Position numbers and translations under genes: made by a program. Shown piece by piece: positions 53,885 to 62,535 of a stretch of 64,000 nt of DNA. The notes below the pieces were generated by a model. The model ran no database searches and was not told where the DNA came from. It saw only the letters and a program-made list of their open reading frames with translations. The DNA comes from Micromonospora globbae (GTDB lineage Bacteria; Actinomycetota; Actinomycetes; Mycobacteriales; Micromonosporaceae), in assembly GCF_003610785.1 (NCBI RefSeq), contig NZ_RAQQ01000003.1:186001-250000 (forward strand), in the 5' to 3' direction. Every line of letters starts with the position of its first letter. The stretch's first letter is position 1.

Positions 53885-55671
53885 GTGCGACCGCGGATCG
53901 GGACACGCCGCGACCGGAGGAGTCGGAGAGCACCTGGCGGACGCTGCGGCGCGGCCTCGCGCTCTCGCCGGAGCTGCGGACCGGCCTCATCGGCACGCTC
54001 GGCCTGGCGCTGGTCTACATGGTCGGCCGGGTGGCCGTGCCGGTCGCCGTCCAGCAGGGCATCGACAACGGCATCGTCGGTGGCCTCGACCTGGGCGTGG
54101 TCTGGACGGTGGTGGCAGCCGCGGCGGCGATCCTCGTGGTGACCACGCTCTGCGGCTACCTGATGATGCGCCGGCTGTTCACGGTGAGCGAGACGGCGCT
54201 GGCGGGTGTCCGCATCCGGGCGTTCCGGCACGTGCACGACCTGTCGATGCTGCACCAGCAGTCCGAGCGGCGGGGCTCGCTGGTGTCCCGGGTGACCAGC
54301 GACGTCGACCAGATCACCCAGTTCCTCCAGTGGGGCGGCGTGATCCTGCTGGTCAACCTCGGCCAGCTGGTCGTCACGACGCTCGTGATGCTCGCGTACT
54401 CCTGGCAGCTCACGCTCATGGTCTTCGCGGCCTTCCTGCCCGCCGTGTTCGTGATCCGGTGGCTGCAACGCCGCCTCGGCGCGGCCTATGGAGCGGTCCG
54501 CCAGCGCACCGGCGCCCTGCTCGGCGCGATCGCCGAGAGCGTCGTGGGCGCGCCGGTGATCCGGGCGTACGGGATCGCGGGGCGTACGGCGCGGCGGCTC
54601 GACGAGGCGATCGACGGGCAGCGCCTGGCGCAGCAGCGGGCGATCCGCATCAGCATCATGGGCAGCTCGGTGGGGGAGCTGGCGGCGGGTCTGGCGCTGG
54701 CCGGCGTGGTGGTGCTCGGGGTGGTCCTCGGTGTCGACGGGACCCTCAGCATCGGCCAGCTGACCGCGTTCCTCTTCCTGGTCACCCTGTTCATCCAGCC
54801 GGTGCAGATCGCCACCGAGGTGCTCAACGAGGCGCAGAACGCCATCGCGGGCTGGCGCCGGGTGCTGGACGTGCTGGACGTGGCGCCCGACGTGGCCGAC
54901 CCGGGTGAGCAGGGTCGGGACCTGCCGCCCGGCCCGCTGGACATCCGGTTCGCCGGGGTGACCTTCGCCTACCCGGGTGGCCCGCCGGTGCTGCACGACA
55001 TCGACGTGGAGATCCCGGCGAAGAGCCGGGTGGCGGTGGTCGGCGAGACGGGCAGCGGCAAGACGACGTTCGCGAAGCTGCTCACCCGGCTCATGGACCC
55101 CACGGCCGGCACGGTGCTGCTCTCCGGTGTGCCGCTGGATCAGGTCCGCTTCGCGTCGTTGCGCGCGCGGGTGGTGATGGTGCCGCAGGACGGCTTCCTG
55201 TTCGACGCCACGGTGGGGGAGAACGTCCGGTTCGCCCGCCCGGAGCTGACCGACGAGCAGCTCGTGACGGCGTTCACCGAGCTGGGGCTCGCCGACTGGC
55301 TCGACGGGCTGCCCGCGGGGCTCGACACCCCGGTGGGGGAGCGGGGCGAGGCGCTGAGCGTGGGGGAGCGGCAGCTCGTGGCGCTGGCGCGGGCGTACGT
55401 GGCGGATCCGGACCTGCTGGTGCTCGACGAGGCGACCAGCGCGGTCGACCCGGCCACCGAGGTGCGCCTGCAACGCACCCTGGACGCCGTCACCCGGGGC
55501 CGGACGACGCTGGCCATCGCCCACCGGCTCTCCACGGCCCAGGCCGCCGACGAGGTGATCGTGGTCGACCGGGGCCGGATCGTGCAGCGCGGGCCGCACG
55601 ACGAACTGGTCCGCGACCCGGAGTCGACCTACGGCCTGCTCTACGCGTCCTGGCTGGAACAGACCCGCTGA
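53881..55671 (+). CDS. ABC exporter half-transporter, catalytic partner
   Basis: A 596-residue half-transporter: six TM helices (about 35-320) and a nucleotide-binding domain. Walker A GETGSGKTT, Walker B LLVLDEATS with Glu, and the switch His in AIAHRLST are all intact. Its own signature is LSVGERQ rather than LSGGQ, so the site it shares with the upstream protein's Walker motifs is degenerate, while the opposite site is competent. This asymmetry is known from BmrCD, LmrCD and TM287/288. A palindromic repeat begins six bases after its stop. Confidence 0.93.
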   Translation: MSATADRDTPRPEESESTWRTLRRGLALSPELRTGLIGTLGLALVYMVGRVAVPVAVQQGIDNGIVGGLDLGVVWTVVAAAAAILVVTTLCGYLMMRRLFTVSETALAGVRIRAFRHVHDLSMLHQQSERRGSLVSRVTSDVDQITQFLQWGGVILLVNLGQLVVTTLVMLAYSWQLTLMVFAAFLPAVFVIRWLQRRLGAAYGAVRQRTGALLGAIAESVVGAPVIRAYGIAGRTARRLDEAIDGQRLAQQRAIRISIMGSSVGELAAGLALAGVVVLGVVLGVDGTLSIGQLTAFLFLVTLFIQPVQIATEVLNEAQNAIAGWRRVLDVLDVAPDVADPGEQGRDLPPGPLDIRFAGVTFAYPGGPPVLHDIDVEIPAKSRVAVVGETGSGKTTFAKLLTRLMDPTAGTVLLSGVPLDQVRFASLRARVVMVPQDGFLFDATVGENVRFARPELTDEQLVTAFTELGLADWLDGLPAGLDTPVGERGEALSVGERQLVALARAYVADPDLLVLDEATSAVDPATEVRLQRTLDAVTRGRTTLAIAHRLSTAQAADEVIVVDRGRIVQRGPHDELVRDPESTYGLLYASWLEQTR

Positions 55672-55677
55672 CCCCCG

Positions 55678-55746
55678 CGATCTTGCAGTTTGTGCCCCGG
55701 CAAAAGCCCCGAACGCCGCGAATCGAGGGCACAAACTGCAAGATCG
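55678..55746. repeat. large palindromic repeat, copy 2 (between convergent genes)
   Basis: Perfect 20-bp arms at 55678-55697 and 55727-55746 enclose a 29-base loop. The arm begins CGATCTTGCAGTTT, matching copy 1 at 14862 in 13 of 14 bases, after which the arms diverge. It sits six bases after the ABC exporter stop and 28 bases before the S4 stop on the other strand, so it can act as a bidirectional terminator. Confidence 0.85.
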
Positions 55747-55774
55747 GCGCGGAGGGCGGCTCCGCGCGGGGGCG

Positions 55775-56386
55775 TCAGCGGGAGTAGAACTCCACGACGA
55801 GCTGCTCGTCGCAGATGACCGGCACCTCGTCGCGGGCCGGCTCGCGCAGCAGGGTGGCGCGCAGGCCGGTCAGGTCGACCGACAGGTACGGCTGGCCAGG
55901 GCCCTCACCCCGCTGGGCGCCGGCGGCGGCGAGCTGGAAGGGCAGCCGTTCGCGGCTGCGCTCGCGCACCCCGACGACCTGGCCGGGGCTCAGCCGGTAC
56001 GACGGCCGGTCGACCTTGCGCCCGTCGACCGTGATGTGGCCGTGCGCGACCAGCTGGCGTGCCTGGTAGATGCTGCGGGCCAGGCCGGCGCGGTGCACCA
56101 CGGCGTCGAGGCGCCGTTCGAGGAGCGCGACCAGGCGCTCGCCGGTCTTGCCGGTGCCCCGGGCCGCCTCGTCGAAGGCGCGACGGAGCTGGGTCTCGCT
56201 GACGTTGTACTGGTGGCGCAGGCGCTGCTTCTCCAGCAGCCGCACCTGGTAGTCCGATGTCTTGCGGCGCTGCCGCCCGTGCACGCCCGGCGGGTAGGGG
56301 CGGCGCTCGACGTACCGCACGCACTTGGCGGTCAGCGGGATGCCGAGGGCGCGGGAGAGCCGGGCCTTGGGCCGGGCGTGGTTCAC
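55775..56386 (-). CDS. rpsD: 30S ribosomal protein S4, zinc-site-less paralog
   Basis: A 203-residue S4 protein of the primary 16S rRNA-binding, S4-domain type. [33 protein letters not shown] in parts and [31 protein letters not shown] define the family. The N-terminus has only one Cys where the ordinary form has a four-Cys zinc site, so this is a C-minus paralog; a normal S4 is expected in the rpsM-rpsK-rpoA region elsewhere. GTG 56386 follows GGAGAGG. It diverges from the DUF2470 gene around an iron box. Confidence 0.93.
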   Translation of the reverse strand: MNHARPKARLSRALGIPLTAKCVRYVERRPYPPGVHGRQRRKTSDYQVRLLEKQRLRHQYNVSETQLRRAFDEAARGTGKTGERLVALLERRLDAVVHRAGLARSIYQARQLVAHGHITVDGRKVDRPSYRLSPGQVVGVRERSRERLPFQLAAAGAQRGEGPGQPYLSVDLTGLRATLLREPARDEVPVICDEQLVVEFYSR

Positions 56387-56421
56387 GTGGACCTCTCCGT
56401 TCCGGTGCTCTAGGGTGCTAC

Positions 56422-56440
56422 TTAGGTAAGCCTAACCTAC
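56422..56440. promoter_or_regulatory. DtxR/IdeR-type iron box
   Basis: TTAGGTAAGCCTAACCTAC matches the 19-bp actinobacterial iron-box pattern TWAGGTWAGSCTWACCTWA at 18 positions, failing only at the last. It lies 16 bases before the DUF2470 ATG and 36 bases before the S4 GTG. Minus-strand TAGCAC and TAGAGC hexamers between the box and S4 could be its -10. Binding by iron-loaded repressor is inferred. Confidence 0.85.
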
Positions 56441-56455
56441 TGAGGAGGTCGTGCC

Positions 56456-57214
56456 ATGCGGCCCAGCCCCGCGGAGACCGTCCGCACCCTCGTCGCGGGC
56501 CGGCTCCCCGGCCTCGTCCACCTGGCGCACCGGCCCGGCCCGCACCACGTGCGGCACGTCACCGACCCGGACGGGCGGGTGCTGCTGCTCGTGCCGGTGG
56601 TCAGCGACCTCGCCGCGGCGCTGCGTCCCGGGCCGGGGGAGGAGGACGTGGCGGTCGTCCTCGACGTGCTCGACCTCCCACCCGCGGCCGGCGCGCCCAG
56701 CCTCGGCCGCGCCTGGGTCTCCGGCTGGGCCGGCGAGCTGCGCGGTGACGAGGCCCGCGCGGCGGCGCAGGACTTCGCGGCCGTCGACCCGACCGGCGAC
56801 CTGCTCGACCTCGGCACCCGGTTCCGGATGTTCCGCTTCGAGGTGGTCGAGGCGCGCTGGGAACGCGGCGACACCGTCCGCCGCGTCGACCCCGAGGCGT
56901 ACGCCGAGGCCGCGCCGGACCCGCTGCACGCCCTGGAGCCGGCGCTGCTGGCCGACCTCGCCGACCACCACGGCGACGAGGTGACCGCCTACCTGCGCCG
57001 GCAGCTCGGCCTGACCGGCGACGACCCCGCCGGCGCGCCGCGGGTGGTCCGGATCGACCGGCACGGCCTCGTCGTCGCGTACGGCCGGCCGGGCGCCCGG
57101 CGCCGGATCCGGCTGGCCTTCCCGGCCCCGGTGGCCGACCACGCCGAGCTGGCCCGCCTGCTGCACCCGATGATCTGCCCGCGCGCCGCCGCCGGCCCGG
57201 GCGGTCCCGCCTGA
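56456..57214 (+). CDS. DUF2470-domain protein, putative heme/iron utilisation
   Basis: A 252-residue protein. The N-terminal 170 residues resemble the split-barrel flavin/heme-binding fold (PAETVRTLVAGRLPGLVHLAHRPGPH), and the C-terminal 80 residues are a DUF2470 domain (DPLHALEPALLADLADHHGDEV ... VVRIDRHGLVVAYG). Such proteins belong with HugZ-type heme-degrading enzymes. Low iron should derepress it through the adjacent iron box, which supports a role in iron recovery from heme (inference). ATG 56456 follows TGAGGAGG. Its stop and that of tetR share the palindrome TGACGTCA. Confidence 0.75.
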   Translation: MRPSPAETVRTLVAGRLPGLVHLAHRPGPHHVRHVTDPDGRVLLLVPVVSDLAAALRPGPGEEDVAVVLDVLDLPPAAGAPSLGRAWVSGWAGELRGDEARAAAQDFAAVDPTGDLLDLGTRFRMFRFEVVEARWERGDTVRRVDPEAYAEAAPDPLHALEPALLADLADHHGDEVTAYLRRQLGLTGDDPAGAPRVVRIDRHGLVVAYGRPGARRRIRLAFPAPVADHAELARLLHPMICPRAAAGPGGPA

Positions 57215-57216
57215 CG

Positions 57217-57834
57217 TCAGGAACCGGCGGAATCCCGCTGCGGCGGCAGGTCCCCCGTGATGTACCGCTGGATCGTCGGGCCCACGCTCGCCACCAGCGT
57301 CTCCGGGGCGGCGGAGGCGACCGGCTCCAGCCGGACGACGTACCGGATCATCGCCAGCCCGATCAGCTGGGTGGCCACGAGCGAACCGCGGAGCGGCAGC
57401 TCGGCCGGGGCGACGTCGAGGTGGTTCAGCACGCGGCGCAGCACCTGGGTCACGACGAACTCGCGCAGCAGCCGGGCCGTCCACTCGTTGCTGACCGCCG
57501 AGCGCAGCAGCGCCACACCGGCCGTGCCGGCGGGGGAGTCCCAGACCGCGAGGAAGGTGCGGACCAGCCGTTCGCCGATGCCCCCGGGGTCGCCGGCGAG
57601 CACGGTCGGCAGCAGCTCCCGGGGGTCGACGGGCGCCTGCATGGCCGCCAGGAAGAGCTGGTCCTTGCTGCCGAAGTAGTGGTGCACCAGCGCCGGGTCC
57701 ACGCCGGCCGTCCCGGCGATGGCCCGGATGGAGGCGGCGTCGAACCCCCGTTCGGCGAACGCGGCCCGCGCCGCGTCGAGGATCGCCTCCCGGGTGCCGG
57801 GGTTGCCGGGTCGCCGGCCGGTCCGCCGCGCCAT
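57217..57834 (-). CDS. TetR-family repressor of the adjacent ABC-2 exporter
   Basis: A 205-residue TetR protein. The helix-turn-helix (about 14-60) reads TREAILDAARAAFAERGFDAASIRAIAGTAGVDPALVHHYFGSKDQLF in pieces. The ligand-binding domain is unassigned. It is the last gene of the minus-strand run ATPase-permease-tetR, 65 bases after the permease stop. Two overlapping TetR-like operators in front of the ATPase gene suggest feedback control of the whole unit. ATG 57834 follows GAAGGGCGGCG. Confidence 0.9.
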   Translation of the reverse strand: MARRTGRRPGNPGTREAILDAARAAFAERGFDAASIRAIAGTAGVDPALVHHYFGSKDQLFLAAMQAPVDPRELLPTVLAGDPGGIGERLVRTFLAVWDSPAGTAGVALLRSAVSNEWTARLLREFVVTQVLRRVLNHLDVAPAELPLRGSLVATQLIGLAMIRYVVRLEPVASAAPETLVASVGPTIQRYITGDLPPQRDSAGS

Positions 57835-57899
57835 CGCCGCCCTTCGCTCGTGCTCCACCGTCCCGGCCCGGTCTCCGATCCGGGCCGGCCCCGTCCGGG

Positions 57900-58655
57900 T
57901 CAGCCGCTGCGTCGCCGCAGCGTGGCCGCGGCGAGCACCAGCGCGAGCACCGCCGCCCCGGCGACCACCGCGACGTCGCGCCACATCGTGCCGGTCGGCT
58001 CGGCGTGCGCGCCGACCTCCTGCAACGCCTCGACGGCGTACGACAGCGGCAGCACGTCGCTGACCGCCTGGAGCCAGCCGGCCATCTCGCCGCGGGGCAC
58101 GAACAGCCCGCAGAGCAGCAGTTGCGGGGCCACCACGACCGGCATGAACTGTACGGCCTGGAACTCGGTGCGGGCGAAGGCGCTGCAGAACAGCCCGAGG
58201 GCGACCGCCAGCACGGCGTTCAGCGCGGCGATCAGGATGACGAGCCCGCTGCCGCCGGCCGTGTCCAGGTCGAAGACCCAGTACGCCACGCCGGCCGCCA
58301 CGGTGGCCTGCACGGCGCCGGCCAGTCCGAACGCGATGCCGTACCCGAACAGCAGGTCGGCCTTGGCCAGCGGCGTGGTGAGCAGGCGTTCCAGGGTGCC
58401 GGTGGTGCGCTCGCGCAGCATCGCGATGCTGGTGACCAGGAACATCACGATGAACGGGAAGAAGCCGAGCATCACGAGCGCGATGCGGTCGAACGTGGAC
58501 GGCCCGCCGGGCGGGGCGGGCTGGTCGGCGTACATGTAGTAGACCAGCGTGAGCAGCAGCGTGGGCACCACCAGCAGCAGGGCCACGGTGCGCCGGTCGT
58601 GCCGCAGCTGGCGCAGGATGCGGCCGGTGGTGACCGCCAGGATCCTCGGGTTCAC
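57900..58655 (-). CDS. ABC-2 type exporter permease
   Basis: A 251-residue membrane subunit with six TM helices. TTGRILRQLRHDRRTVALLLVVPTLLLTLVYYM begins the first helix, RERTTGTLERLLTTPLAKADLLFGYG is the conserved cytoplasmic coupling segment of ABC-2 permeases (DrrB/NodJ type), and LLCGLFVPRGEMAGWLQAVSDVLPLSYAVEAL is the C-terminal ABC-2 block. Its GTG overlaps the ATPase stop by four bases. The substrate is unknown; drug or lipid export is typical. Confidence 0.92.
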   Translation of the reverse strand: MNPRILAVTTGRILRQLRHDRRTVALLLVVPTLLLTLVYYMYADQPAPPGGPSTFDRIALVMLGFFPFIVMFLVTSIAMLRERTTGTLERLLTTPLAKADLLFGYGIAFGLAGAVQATVAAGVAYWVFDLDTAGGSGLVILIAALNAVLAVALGLFCSAFARTEFQAVQFMPVVVAPQLLLCGLFVPRGEMAGWLQAVSDVLPLSYAVEALQEVGAHAEPTGTMWRDVAVVAGAAVLALVLAAATLRRRSG

Positions 58656-59425
58656 GACGTCTCCCCTCCGGCGGCGCCCGCCGGGCCGCCCGTGCCGGTC
58701 GCCACCGCGCCGCCCGTCTCGCTCGCCCGGATGAGGCGCAGGAACGCCTCGTCGAGGTCGGCCACCCCGGCGGCGGCGCGGATCGCGGCCGGGGTGTCGT
58801 CGGCGACGAGCCGTCCCTCGCGGATGAGCAGGAGCCGGTCGCACCGGGCCGCCTCGTCCATCACGTGGCTCGACACCAGCAGCGTCGCACCGGACGCCGC
58901 CAGCTCGTGGAAGCGGGCCCACAGGTCGGCCCGCAGCACCGGGTCCTGCCCCACGGTCGGCTCGTCGAGCACGATCAGCTCCGGCTCGCCGACCAGCGCG
59001 CAGGCCAGCGAGGCGCGGCTGCGCTGGCCGCCGGAGAGGGTGCCGACGAGCTGCCCCGCCGCCTCGCGCAGCCCCACGTCGGCCACCGCGCGGTCGGCGT
59101 CGGCCCGGCTGCGTCCGTGGAGGGCGGCGAAGTAGCGCGCGTTCTCCCGCACGGTGAGGTCGGCGTAGACGCTGGGCGCCTGGGTCAGGTAGCCGACCCG
59201 GCGGCGCAGCTCGGGCGTGCCGGCCGGGCGACCCAGCACGGTGACCGTGCCGCCGTTGACGGTCTGCACGCCGACGACGGCCCGCATGAGCGTGGTCTTG
59301 CCGCTGCCGCTGGGCCCGAGTAGCCCGGCGACCACGCCGCGCGGCACGGCGCAGCTGACGCCGTGCAGCACACGTCGCCGCCCCCGGTCGACGACCAGGT
59401 CGCGGAGCACGATCGCGTCGTCCAT
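58652..59425 (-). CDS. ABC-2 exporter ATPase subunit
   Basis: A 257-residue ATPase. Walker A GPSGSGKTT, signature LSGGQRSR, Walker B LIVLDEPTVGQDP and the switch His in SSHVMDEA are all intact. DrrA/CcmA-like exporters have this length. It heads the exporter-tetR operon. The ATG at 59425 follows GAGGAGGGGC. A TTGCGC-18-TAGCGT promoter lies 35-64 bases upstream, covered by the operators. Confidence 0.93.
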   Translation of the reverse strand: MDDAIVLRDLVVDRGRRRVLHGVSCAVPRGVVAGLLGPSGSGKTTLMRAVVGVQTVNGGTVTVLGRPAGTPELRRRVGYLTQAPSVYADLTVRENARYFAALHGRSRADADRAVADVGLREAAGQLVGTLSGGQRSRASLACALVGEPELIVLDEPTVGQDPVLRADLWARFHELAASGATLLVSSHVMDEAARCDRLLLIREGRLVADDTPAAIRAAAGVADLDEAFLRLIRASETGGAVATGTGGPAGAAGGETS

Positions 59426-59437
59426 CGCCCCTCCTCG

Positions 59438-59489
59438 AACTCAACACCCGTTGAACTCAACGCTAGTTGAGTTCTCCGCCCCGGCGCAA
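59438..59489 (-). promoter_or_regulatory. exporter operon promoter with two overlapping TetR operators
   Basis: On the minus strand a -35 TTGCGC (59489-59484) and a -10 TAGCGT (59465-59460) are 18 bases apart. A perfect palindrome with arms AACTCAAC and GTTGAGTT spans 59454-59473 over the -10. A second, imperfect copy spans 59438-59457, offset by 16 bp and sharing four bases. This layout fits cooperative binding of two TetR dimers, with the downstream tetR product as the likely ligand. Confidence 0.75.
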
Positions 59490-59616
59490 CAGCGGAGGGC
59501 CAGGAGCGCGGTGCTGAGGGCGGCGAATGCGATGGTTCGGGCAGTAGCCGCCGACCGGACAGTCGGTCAATCATCGGACATTGCCCCTTGATCGGGCCGT
59601 ACGGCACGATGGGGTC

Positions 59617-60915
59617 GTGAGTCACGCTCCGCTACCGGACGCCGGATTCCTCGACGACTGGGCCGCCCGGCTGCGTGAGTTCGCCGACCGGCCCGTCGTC
59701 GGCATCATGCTGCGCGGCAGCCACGCACGCCGGGCCGCCACCGCGCACAGCGACGTGGACCTCGACGTGCTGGTGGGCGGTGCGCCTTACGCGGCGCGGC
59801 GGGCGTACCTGGCCCGCACCCCCGGCCGGCTCACCCACGTGTCGGTGGCGGCCCGCGACGTCCACTCGTGGGTGGCGCACCTGGGCGAGCCGGCCGACTG
59901 GGCGTTCGGTCTGCCCGTCCTGGCGCCGGCCCGGCTGCTGTGGGCCGACGCGCACTGGCGGCCGCGGATCGACCTGCCGGTGCTCTGCCAGCCGGCCGGC
60001 GAACCGCAACTGGAGGAGCTGATCGCCACCCTCGGCAAGACCGCCGGGGCGCGGGCGGCCGATGACCACCTCGGCGTCCGTCTCGCCGCCGCCGACCTGG
60101 CCCGGCTGTGCCCGTCCGTGCTGCGGCTGGCCAACCCGTCGGTGCGGGTGGCCTCCCGCCGGGCGGCCTTCGCCGCCGCGCTGAACCTGCCGGTCGCCCC
60201 GCCCGGCTACCGGGAGGACATGCTGCTCTGCCTCGGCCTGCGCCCCGGCGCCCCGGGCCAGCTCTGGGCCGCGGCCGTGCGGCTGGTCACCGGCACGCTG
60301 CCGCTCATCCGCCCGTACGCCGCCGAGGTCGCCGGCACCGCCGGGTCGGACCTGGCCGAGGCGCTGCTCGACGGGCGGCTGGACCGCTACGTCGCCCAGC
60401 TCGCCGGGCCGCCAACCGCCCCACCGGGCCCGCGGCGGGAGCCGTCTCCGGTGCCCGCGCCGCGTGCGGGAGAATGGCTCACTGTGCCCGTACCTGACGC
60501 GCCGATGACCGGCGCCCCCACCTCCGCGGGCGAGCCGCCGGTCTCCGGCCCGGCCCGCCCGTCCCGGCTCGACCCGGCCATCGCGGCCCGGTTGCGGCGC
60601 ACCGCCGACGGCCTGGTGGCGGCCGTCGTACGCCAGCACGACTCCGGCGAGGTGCTCATGGTCGCCTGGATGGACGACGAGGCGCTGCACCGTACGCTCA
60701 CCACCGGCCGGGCCACCTACTGGTCCCGCAGCCGGCAGGAGTACTGGGTGAAGGGGGCCACCTCGGGGCACCACCAGTACGTCCGCTCGGTCGCCCTGGA
60801 CTGCGACGGTGACGCGGTGCTCGTGAGCGTCGACCAGGTCGGCGCCGCCTGCCACACCGGCCACCGCACCTGCTTCTTCGACGAGCTGCCGGTCACCGGC
60901 GCGGACGCGCCGTGA
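59617..60915 (+). CDS. nucleotidyltransferase domain read in frame into HisI
   Basis: A single open frame of 432 residues. The N-terminal half has the nucleotidyltransferase signature [25 protein letters not shown] (about 28-52: GS, R and DxD pattern) and a helical tail like kanamycin-type or MNT enzymes. A Pro-rich linker (about 265-320) leads into a complete HisI domain. No stop separates them. Either this is a true fusion, or hisI is translated from its own internal start at 60484. CACGAT six bases before GTG 59617 may be a -10. No substrate can be named for the first domain. Confidence 0.65.
   Translation: MSHAPLPDAGFLDDWAARLREFADRPVVGIMLRGSHARRAATAHSDVDLDVLVGGAPYAARRAYLARTPGRLTHVSVAARDVHSWVAHLGEPADWAFGLPVLAPARLLWADAHWRPRIDLPVLCQPAGEPQLEELIATLGKTAGARAADDHLGVRLAAADLARLCPSVLRLANPSVRVASRRAAFAAALNLPVAPPGYREDMLLCLGLRPGAPGQLWAAAVRLVTGTLPLIRPYAAEVAGTAGSDLAEALLDGRLDRYVAQLAGPPTAPPGPRREPSPVPAPRAGEWLTVPVPDAPMTGAPTSAGEPPVSGPARPSRLDPAIAARLRRTADGLVAAVVRQHDSGEVLMVAWMDDEALHRTLTTGRATYWSRSRQEYWVKGATSGHHQYVRSVALDCDGDAVLVSVDQVGAACHTGHRTCFFDELPVTGADAP
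60470..60475 (+). promoter_or_regulatory. possible internal hisI -10 box
   Basis: GAGAAT lies eight bases before GTG 60484, the spacing of leaderless starts in this window. The hexamer is imperfect. If active it would give hisI expression separate from the upstream domain. Confidence 0.35.
60484..60915 (+). CDS. hisI: phosphoribosyl-AMP cyclohydrolase (HisI), internal-start form
   Basis: The third enzyme of histidine synthesis; it opens the ring of phosphoribosyl-AMP. From GTG 60484 it would be 143 residues, near the usual 110-140. [29 protein letters not shown] and SGHHQYV are core blocks; the aspartates of [10 protein letters not shown] bind magnesium, and the zinc cysteines are in DCDGD and [11 protein letters not shown]. 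This entry is the alternative to the fused reading frame starting at 59617. hisI next to trpE is the usual actinobacterial order. Confidence 0.8.
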   Translation: MPVPDAPMTGAPTSAGEPPVSGPARPSRLDPAIAARLRRTADGLVAAVVRQHDSGEVLMVAWMDDEALHRTLTTGRATYWSRSRQEYWVKGATSGHHQYVRSVALDCDGDAVLVSVDQVGAACHTGHRTCFFDELPVTGADAP

Positions 60916-60934
60916 GCGCGCGGCGGGGGTGGTC

Positions 60935-62488
60935 ATGACCGACGGCACGGTGAGCCCGGACCCGGCGACCTTCACGGAGCTGGCCGGCCGCTGGCGGGTG
61001 GTGCCCGTGACGCGGCGGCTGCTCGCCGACGCGGAGACGCCGGTCGGCGTCTACCGCAAGCTGGCCGGCGGCCCCGGCACGTTCCTGCTGGAGTCGGCCG
61101 AGCAGGGCGCCGGGGCGACCGGGATGGCGTGGTCGCGCTACTCGTTCATCGGCGTCCGCAGCAGCGCCACCCTCGTCGAACGGGACGGCGCCGCCGCCTG
61201 GCTCGGGCAGCCCCCGGCCGGGCTGCCCACCGGCGGTGACCCGGTCGAGGCGCTGCGTGAGACGGTGGCCGCCCTCGCCGGCCCGGCCTGGGATCCGGCC
61301 AGCGGGATGCCGCCGCTGACCGGGGGCATGGTCGGCTACCTCGGCTACGACCTGGTTCGCCGTTTCGAGCGGCTGCCCGAGCTGACCGAGGACGACCTCG
61401 GCGTGCCCGAGCTGGGCATGATGCTCGCCACCGACCTGGTGGTGCTCGACCACTACGACGGCTCGGCGATCCTGGTGGCCAACGCCGTCCTGCCTCCGCT
61501 CGACGAGCCCGACCGGGCCGCGCGCGTCGCCGCCGCGTACCACCACGCGGTCGGCCGGCTCGACGCCATGACCACCGCGTTGTCCCGGCCCATCCCGCCG
61601 ATGATCTCGACGGTGGACCGGCCGCCGGCCGGCGAGGTGGTCGGCCGTACGCCGGAGGGGGGCTACCCGAAGGCGGTGGAGGCGGCCAAGGAGGCGATCC
61701 GGGCCGGCGAGTGCTTCCAGATCGTGCTGTCCCAGCGCTTCGAGCGGCCCACCCACGCCGACCCGCTGGACGTCTACCGGGTGCTGCGCACCACCAACCC
61801 GAGCCCGTACATGTACCTGCTGCGGTTCGACGGCTTCGACATCGTCGGATCCTCGCCCGAGGCGCACCTGAAGGTGACCACCGAGGGGGACGGCCGGCGG
61901 CGCGCGCTGCTGCACCCCATCGCCGGCACCCGCCCGCGTGGCGGCACCCCGGCGGCCGACGCCCGCCTCGCGGCCGAACTGCTGGCCGACCCGAAGGAGC
62001 GCGCCGAGCACGTCATGCTCGTCGACCTGGGCCGCAACGACCTGGGCCGGGTCTGCCGGCCGGGCACCGTCGAGGTGCCGGAGTTCGCCACCATCGAGCG
62101 GTACAGCCACGTCATGCACATCGTCTCGACGGTGGTCGGCACGCTGCGGGAGGACCGCACCGCGTTCGACGCGCTGGCCGCGACGTTCCCGGCCGGCACC
62201 CTCTCCGGCGCCCCGAAGGTGCGCGCCATGGAGATCATCGAGGAGCTGGAGCCGGTGCGGCGGGGCATCTACGGCGGCACGGTGGGCTACTTCGGCTTCG
62301 GCGGGGACCTCGACATGGCCATCGCCATCCGGACCGCGCTGATCCGCGAGGGCCGGGCGTACGTGCAGGCCGGAGCGGGGGTGGTGGCCGACTCCGACCC
62401 GCACGCCGAGGACCAGGAGACCCGCAACAAGGCCGCCGCGGTGCTGGCGGCCATCGCCGCGGCCGAGACGCTGAGGGCGGCCCGGTGA
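60935..62488 (+). CDS. trpE: anthranilate synthase component I
   Basis: A 517-residue chorismate-binding enzyme that makes anthranilate with ammonia from TrpG. The N-terminal domain has a LLESAEQG segment, part of the tryptophan-binding pocket in homologs. The catalytic domain has [45 protein letters not shown] and [18 protein letters not shown], all canonical. No trpG is in view. ATG 60935 follows GGGGGT; a GTG six bases upstream is possible. The stop overlaps a 16-codon frame. Confidence 0.96.
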   Translation: MTDGTVSPDPATFTELAGRWRVVPVTRRLLADAETPVGVYRKLAGGPGTFLLESAEQGAGATGMAWSRYSFIGVRSSATLVERDGAAAWLGQPPAGLPTGGDPVEALRETVAALAGPAWDPASGMPPLTGGMVGYLGYDLVRRFERLPELTEDDLGVPELGMMLATDLVVLDHYDGSAILVANAVLPPLDEPDRAARVAAAYHHAVGRLDAMTTALSRPIPPMISTVDRPPAGEVVGRTPEGGYPKAVEAAKEAIRAGECFQIVLSQRFERPTHADPLDVYRVLRTTNPSPYMYLLRFDGFDIVGSSPEAHLKVTTEGDGRRRALLHPIAGTRPRGGTPAADARLAAELLADPKERAEHVMLVDLGRNDLGRVCRPGTVEVPEFATIERYSHVMHIVSTVVGTLREDRTAFDALAATFPAGTLSGAPKVRAMEIIEELEPVRRGIYGGTVGYFGFGGDLDMAIAIRTALIREGRAYVQAGAGVVADSDPHAEDQETRNKAAAVLAAIAAAETLRAAR

Positions 62489-62535
62489 GCGCGCAGGCGA
62501 GCCGCGCCGCCGCGGACGAGAGGCGGGCGGGGTGA
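62485..62535 (+). other. 16-codon linking frame between trpE and the Trp-associated gene
   Basis: GTG 62485 overlaps the trpE stop as GTGA and runs 16 codons to a TGA (62533-62535) that overlaps the next gene's GTG as GTGA. The peptide would be Ala/Arg-rich and contains no Trp, so it is not an attenuation leader. It may merely carry terminating ribosomes to the next start. Confidence 0.4.

Noticed and set aside
50154..55671. A terpene biosynthetic gene cluster with a dedicated exporter
   Set aside because: Apart from the cyclase there are no tailoring or precursor genes, and the ABC genes lie on the opposite strand beyond an unrelated gene; linkage is only speculation.
53767..55734. A 655-codon minus-strand frame opposite the second ABC subunit
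   Set aside because: Antisense shadow with no domain; the plus-strand protein has all ABC motifs.
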